From Streptomyces venezuelae (GTDB taxonomy: Bacteria; Actinomycetota; Actinomycetes; Streptomycetales; Streptomycetaceae): a stretch of DNA of 64,000 bases. Shown here one piece after another: positions 61,288-64,000 of the stretch. The notes under the pieces were generated by a model. That model had not been told where the DNA came from. It saw only the letters and a list, made by a program, of their open reading frames with translations, and ran no database searches. The stretch's first letter is position 1, and every line of letters starts with the position of its first letter. The position numbers were made by a program, and so were the translations under genes. Where the stretch lies: positions 7,422,001 through 7,486,000 of the forward strand of contig NZ_CP029189.1 of assembly GCF_008642275.1 (NCBI RefSeq). Reading direction: 5' to 3'.

Positions 61288-61567
61288 GTTTCCTCCGGTC
61301 TGTGCGGTGCGGGCCAGGGGTTCCCGGCCCGACTCCAGACCATCAGGGGCGAGCGGGCGAAACGTCGGGTCCGGGGATGATCCGCACCCCGGGACCAGGG
61401 TCCGCCCGCCCGCGCCGACCAGGACCCAGGTCCTGGTCCGGGCCCCGACCGTGGTCGGGCGGCCGGCGGGACCGCCGGTGCCAGAATGGGTCTCGACCAC
61501 CGGGGATCAGGACCGGCGGCACGGGGGCGGGCACGGACGCGGCATGGGTGTGGGCAGGGACGGGGTC

Positions 61568-62785
61568 ATGCGTACGGATACGCAGAGGCATACGGATACC
61601 GGTGCGGCCGGGGGCGCGGAGAGCGAAGAGGACCGGGGCCACTGGACGCGCAACGACGCGCTCGTCGCGGTGGCCGCGGCTGCCGCCGACCTCGTTGGCT
61701 TCTCCCTGAGCACGCTCACCGAGGGCGGCACCCTGAGCGTCACCGCGGCGGTCCTGCTGGTGGTCTCGGCGATGACCCTGCTGGCCCGGCGCGTGCGCCC
61801 GCTGCCCGTGCTGGCCGCGATCCTGGCCGTCGGGGTGCTGGTGAACCTGGCGGCGCCGCAGTCCCCGCACTTCACCCTCGGCCTGACGATCGGCCTCTAC
61901 ACGGTGGCCCGGACGCACCGACCCGCCGTCGTCGCGGCGGCCGCGGCCGCGTCGGCGGTCCTCGCCTCCGCCGGGCAGAGCGGATGGCCGCTGCCCTTCG
62001 GCTGGTGGGGACTGGCCGGAAGCGCCACCGCGGCCCTCATCACCGTCGCGGCGGCCTGGGCGGTCGGACGCCGGCAGCGGGAGGTCGCCGCCCACCGCAC
62101 CCGGCTCGCCGACCGGGCGGTGGCCGCGGAACGCCGCCGGATCGCGCGCGAACTGCACGACATCGTCGCCCACCACATCACCACCATGCAGCTGATGGCC
62201 GGCGGGGCGCGGGCCAACCTGGCGTACGACCCCGAGGCGTCCCGGGAGGCGCTGGTCACCCTGGAGGACTCCGGGCGGATGGCGCTGCGCGAGATGCGCC
62301 AGCTCCTCGACGTACTCCGGGCGGGGGAGGAACCGGAACAGACCCCGCCGGCGCCGCAGCCCGGGGCGGACGATCTCGGCCGGATCATCACCGAGTCCCG
62401 GCTGGCCGGAACGGAGACCGAGTTCACCGTGGACGGGCCGGTCCGCCCGCTCCCGCCGACCGTGGGCCTCACCGTCTTCCGGATCGTCCAGGAGGCCCTG
62501 ACCAACACCCGCAAGCACGCAGGCCGGGCGCGGGCTCACGTACGCCTCACGTACCGCGGGGACGAGGTGGGCGTGGAGGTGCGTGACGACGGAGTGGGAG
62601 CGCAGGCACCGCCCGCACGCCCCACGGCGCACTCCGGGTACGGTCTGATCGGTATGCACGAGCGGGTCGCCCTGCAGGGCGGAACCCTGGAGGCGGCCGC
62701 CCTCGCCGGTGGCGGATTCCGGGTCGCGGCCCGGATCCCCCTCCCGGTCCACGACACCGCCCGAAGAGAGGAACCGCACGGATGA
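61568..62785 (+). CDS. Sensor histidine kinase (HisKA_3)
   Basis: A 405-residue kinase with about five membrane segments (residues 30-165, for example LVAVAAAAADLVGFSLSTLT and TALITVAAAWAVGRR), the phosphoacceptor segment RRRIARELHDIVAHHITTM, and an ATPase domain ending GYGLIGMHERVALQGGTLE. AGGGACGGGG precedes the ATG. The stop overlaps the regulator start (ATGA). The gene is divergent from the MMPL exporter. Confidence 0.92.
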   Translation: MRTDTQRHTDTGAAGGAESEEDRGHWTRNDALVAVAAAAADLVGFSLSTLTEGGTLSVTAAVLLVVSAMTLLARRVRPLPVLAAILAVGVLVNLAAPQSPHFTLGLTIGLYTVARTHRPAVVAAAAAASAVLASAGQSGWPLPFGWWGLAGSATAALITVAAAWAVGRRQREVAAHRTRLADRAVAAERRRIARELHDIVAHHITTMQLMAGGARANLAYDPEASREALVTLEDSGRMALREMRQLLDVLRAGEEPEQTPPAPQPGADDLGRIITESRLAGTETEFTVDGPVRPLPPTVGLTVFRIVQEALTNTRKHAGRARAHVRLTYRGDEVGVEVRDDGVGAQAPPARPTAHSGYGLIGMHERVALQGGTLEAAALAGGGFRVAARIPLPVHDTARREEPHG

Positions 62786-63465
62786 TCCGTGTACTCATCG
62801 CCGACGACCAGCCGCTGGTCCGGCGTGGCCTGGCCCTGATCCTGGGCCCCGACCCGGAGTTCGAGGTCGTGGGCGAGGCCGAGGACGGAGCCCGGGCGGT
62901 GGCCCTGGCCCACGGGCTACGGCCCGACGTGGTCGTCATGGACATCCGCATGCCGGTCATGGACGGGGTCAAGGCCACCGAGGAACTCGCGCGCACCCTC
63001 CCGGAGACCCGCGTCCTGGCCCTGAGCACCTTCGACATGGACGAGTACGTGGTCGCCGCCCTGCGGGCCGGCGCGTACGGCTTCCTGCCGAAGGACATCT
63101 CCCCGGAGGAGCTGATCGCCGCGGTCCGCATCGTCCACACCGGCGAAGCCGCCGTAGCGCCGAGGCTGCTCAGCCGGCTCCTCTCCGCCTACGTACGGAC
63201 CCCCGCGCAGCCACGGCCGTGGACGTCCGGGACCCCCCTCGAACTCACCCCCCTCGAACTCACCCCGCGCGAACTGGAGATCTGGCGGCTCATGGCCACC
63301 GGCCTGGGCAACGCCGAGATCGCCGCGGAACTGGACATCAGCGTCTCCACCGTCAAGAACCACATCACCGGCGTCTTCGGCAAGCTGGGCGTCCGCGACC
63401 GCGCGCAAGCGGTGATAGCAGCCTACGAATCGGGCCTGGTGGCGGCCGGCAGCGGGAGCGGTTGA
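62782..63465 (+). CDS. NarL/LuxR-family response regulator
   Basis: A 227-residue regulator with receiver residues VLIADDQ, phosphoacceptor Asp in VVVMDIRMPVMDG and KD in GFLPKDISPEEL, and a LuxR domain LTPRELEIWRLMATGLGNAE and VSTVKNHITGVFGKLGVRDR. Codons near 63235-63265 encode two copies of LELTP, a small in-frame duplication in the linker. It is coupled to the sensor kinase and probably governs the divergent MMPL exporter. Confidence 0.93.
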   Translation: MIRVLIADDQPLVRRGLALILGPDPEFEVVGEAEDGARAVALAHGLRPDVVVMDIRMPVMDGVKATEELARTLPETRVLALSTFDMDEYVVAALRAGAYGFLPKDISPEELIAAVRIVHTGEAAVAPRLLSRLLSAYVRTPAQPRPWTSGTPLELTPLELTPRELEIWRLMATGLGNAEIAAELDISVSTVKNHITGVFGKLGVRDRAQAVIAAYESGLVAAGSGSG

Positions 63466-63608
63466 TCACCAAGTGCCCCCAAGACGACCGGATTCCTCCT
63501 GCCGACCGCACGTCTGACCAGCCGGAACACTGGACGATTCGCCCGTGCGCACACGGGCCGGTCCATGGCACAGTGCGAGGAGTCCGACCGCACGACCAGG
63601 GAGCCTCC

Positions 63609-63839
63609 ATGCGCGATCCGCACGCCACGCCGCTCGCGGCCGCCCCCGAGTGCCTGCCGGCTCCCCGCCCGCTGCCCGACTGCCCGGTGTGCGCGGACCC
63701 ACCGGAACGCATCTCCTGGCGCCAGCGCCCGGGCCGGCCGGTGACCCTGGTCTTCGACCCCTGCGGCCACCGCTGGTCCTCCCCGGCGCCACCGGTCCTG
63801 GCGGTCACCCCACCGCTCCCGCCCCTCCCACCGTCCTGA
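63609..63839 (+). CDS. Small zinc-ribbon-like protein
   Basis: A 76-residue protein. A pair CPVC and a later CGHRW, separated by about 27 residues, could bind one zinc ion (three Cys and one His). The ends are Pro/Ala-rich. GGGAG lies 6 nt before the ATG. Function is unknown; similar small proteins accompany regulators. It is separated from the response regulator by 143 bp. Confidence 0.65.
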   Translation: MRDPHATPLAAAPECLPAPRPLPDCPVCADPPERISWRQRPGRPVTLVFDPCGHRWSSPAPPVLAVTPPLPPLPPS

Positions 63840-63853
63840 GGGCCGTGGCAAGT

Positions 63854-63876
63854 CGGTTGCAAGTGCGGTGCAACCG
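63854..63876. promoter_or_regulatory. Inverted repeat upstream of the hemerythrin-like gene
   Basis: CGGTTGC and GCAACCG (63854-63860, 63870-63876) are 7-bp arms around 9 bp. The element ends 20 nt before the ATG, a position fitting an operator or a terminator of the preceding small gene. Confidence 0.5.
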
Positions 63877-63896
63877 GCCTGCGAAGACTGGTCCTC

Positions 63897-64000
63897 ATGA
63901 ACGCGAACAACCCCTCCGATACCGCCGTCCACCCCTACACCCGGGAGATGGCGATGATCCACCAGGTGTTCCGCCGCGAGTCGCGCCTCCTGGCCGAACT
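63897..64000 (+). CDS. Hemerythrin-domain protein (partial, N-terminus only)
   Basis: Only 34 codons are in the window: the protein begins MNANNPSDTAVHPYTREMAM and continues IHQVFRRESRLLAEL. The pattern T-R-E-M-x-M-I-H-x-x-F-R-R-E is typical of helix 1 of hemerythrin HHE-domain proteins, in which the His is an iron ligand. Such proteins bind di-iron and sense or store oxygen or NO. The rest lies beyond the window. Confidence 0.75.
   Translation, partial: MNANNPSDTAVHPYTREMAMIHQVFRRESRLLAE

Overview
The window is a 64 kb piece of a high-GC actinomycete chromosome, almost certainly Streptomyces. The signs are strongly GC-biased third codon positions, frequent GTG starts with GGAGG-type ribosome binding sites, many secreted and Tat-type enzymes, actinobacterial protein families (DUF6629, HXXEE, permease/substrate-binder fusions for glycine betaine, Mca-like deacetylase), NarL-type two-component pairs and one in-frame TTA leucine codon at the start of a gene. 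No rRNA, tRNA, CRISPR array, prophage or insertion sequence was seen. It reads as ordinary accessory chromosome made of many short, independent transcription units.

Layout. 1-6.9 kb: an ABC exporter (permease plus an unusual secreted-type hydrolase/ATPase fusion), a small secreted basic protein, an ATP-dependent DNA ligase and CorA. 7-9.5 kb: an XRE-cupin regulator with paired operator-like palindromes, a small membrane protein, a dihydrodipicolinate-reductase-like enzyme and a carboxymuconolactone-decarboxylase-like protein. 9.6-11.3 kb: a Tat-exported cholesterol oxidase with KstR-like operators. 11.3-17.3 kb: a DUF6629 membrane protein, a DHA2-type efflux pump and a large secreted subtilase. 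17.4-21.4 kb: a degenerate beta-lactamase-like protein, a dual-specificity phosphatase-like protein, a cytochrome P450 and an unknown partner. 21.4-24.2 kb: a gluconate operon (permease, kinase, divergent GntR). 24.2-31.6 kb: a membrane protein with a Cys/Gly tail, an ECF41/SigJ-like sigma factor, a VOC protein, an ABC exporter and an adenylation-enzyme-like membrane fusion. 31.8-40.4 kb: a seven-bladed YVTN propeller, a GNAT/ATP-grasp fusion opposite a DUF350 membrane protein, an acyltransferase with an alpha/beta hydrolase, an RTX-like protein and RidA. 40.4-44.6 kb: a two-component system, an AEC carrier and a TTA-containing HXXEE membrane protein. 44.5-48.3 kb: a trypsin-like protease translationally coupled to a BBE-type flavoprotein, and a methyltransferase. 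48.3-51.5 kb: two divergent NIS siderophore synthetases. 51.6-54.8 kb: an Mca-like deacetylase behind a SigR-like promoter, then a MarR/membrane protein/NmrA unit. 54.9-59.0 kb: a GntR regulator and a glycine betaine ABC operon. 59.1-64 kb: an MMPL exporter, a second two-component system, a small zinc-ribbon-like protein and the start of a hemerythrin-domain gene.

The most informative observations are regulatory: KstR-type sites on the cholesterol oxidase, a MarR operator repeated inside two promoters, a SigR-type promoter before the Mca-like gene, and tandem palindromes before the XRE-cupin gene. Three proteins have interesting architecture or lost catalytic residues: the GNAT/ATP-grasp fusion, the adenylation-like membrane protein lacking both signature lysines, and a beta-lactamase-fold protein lacking SxxK. 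No wholly new multi-gene system is evident; the GNAT/ATP-grasp plus DUF350 pair and the P450 plus unknown-protein pair are the best candidates for undescribed chemistry. All functional calls come from reading motifs; no database search was run.
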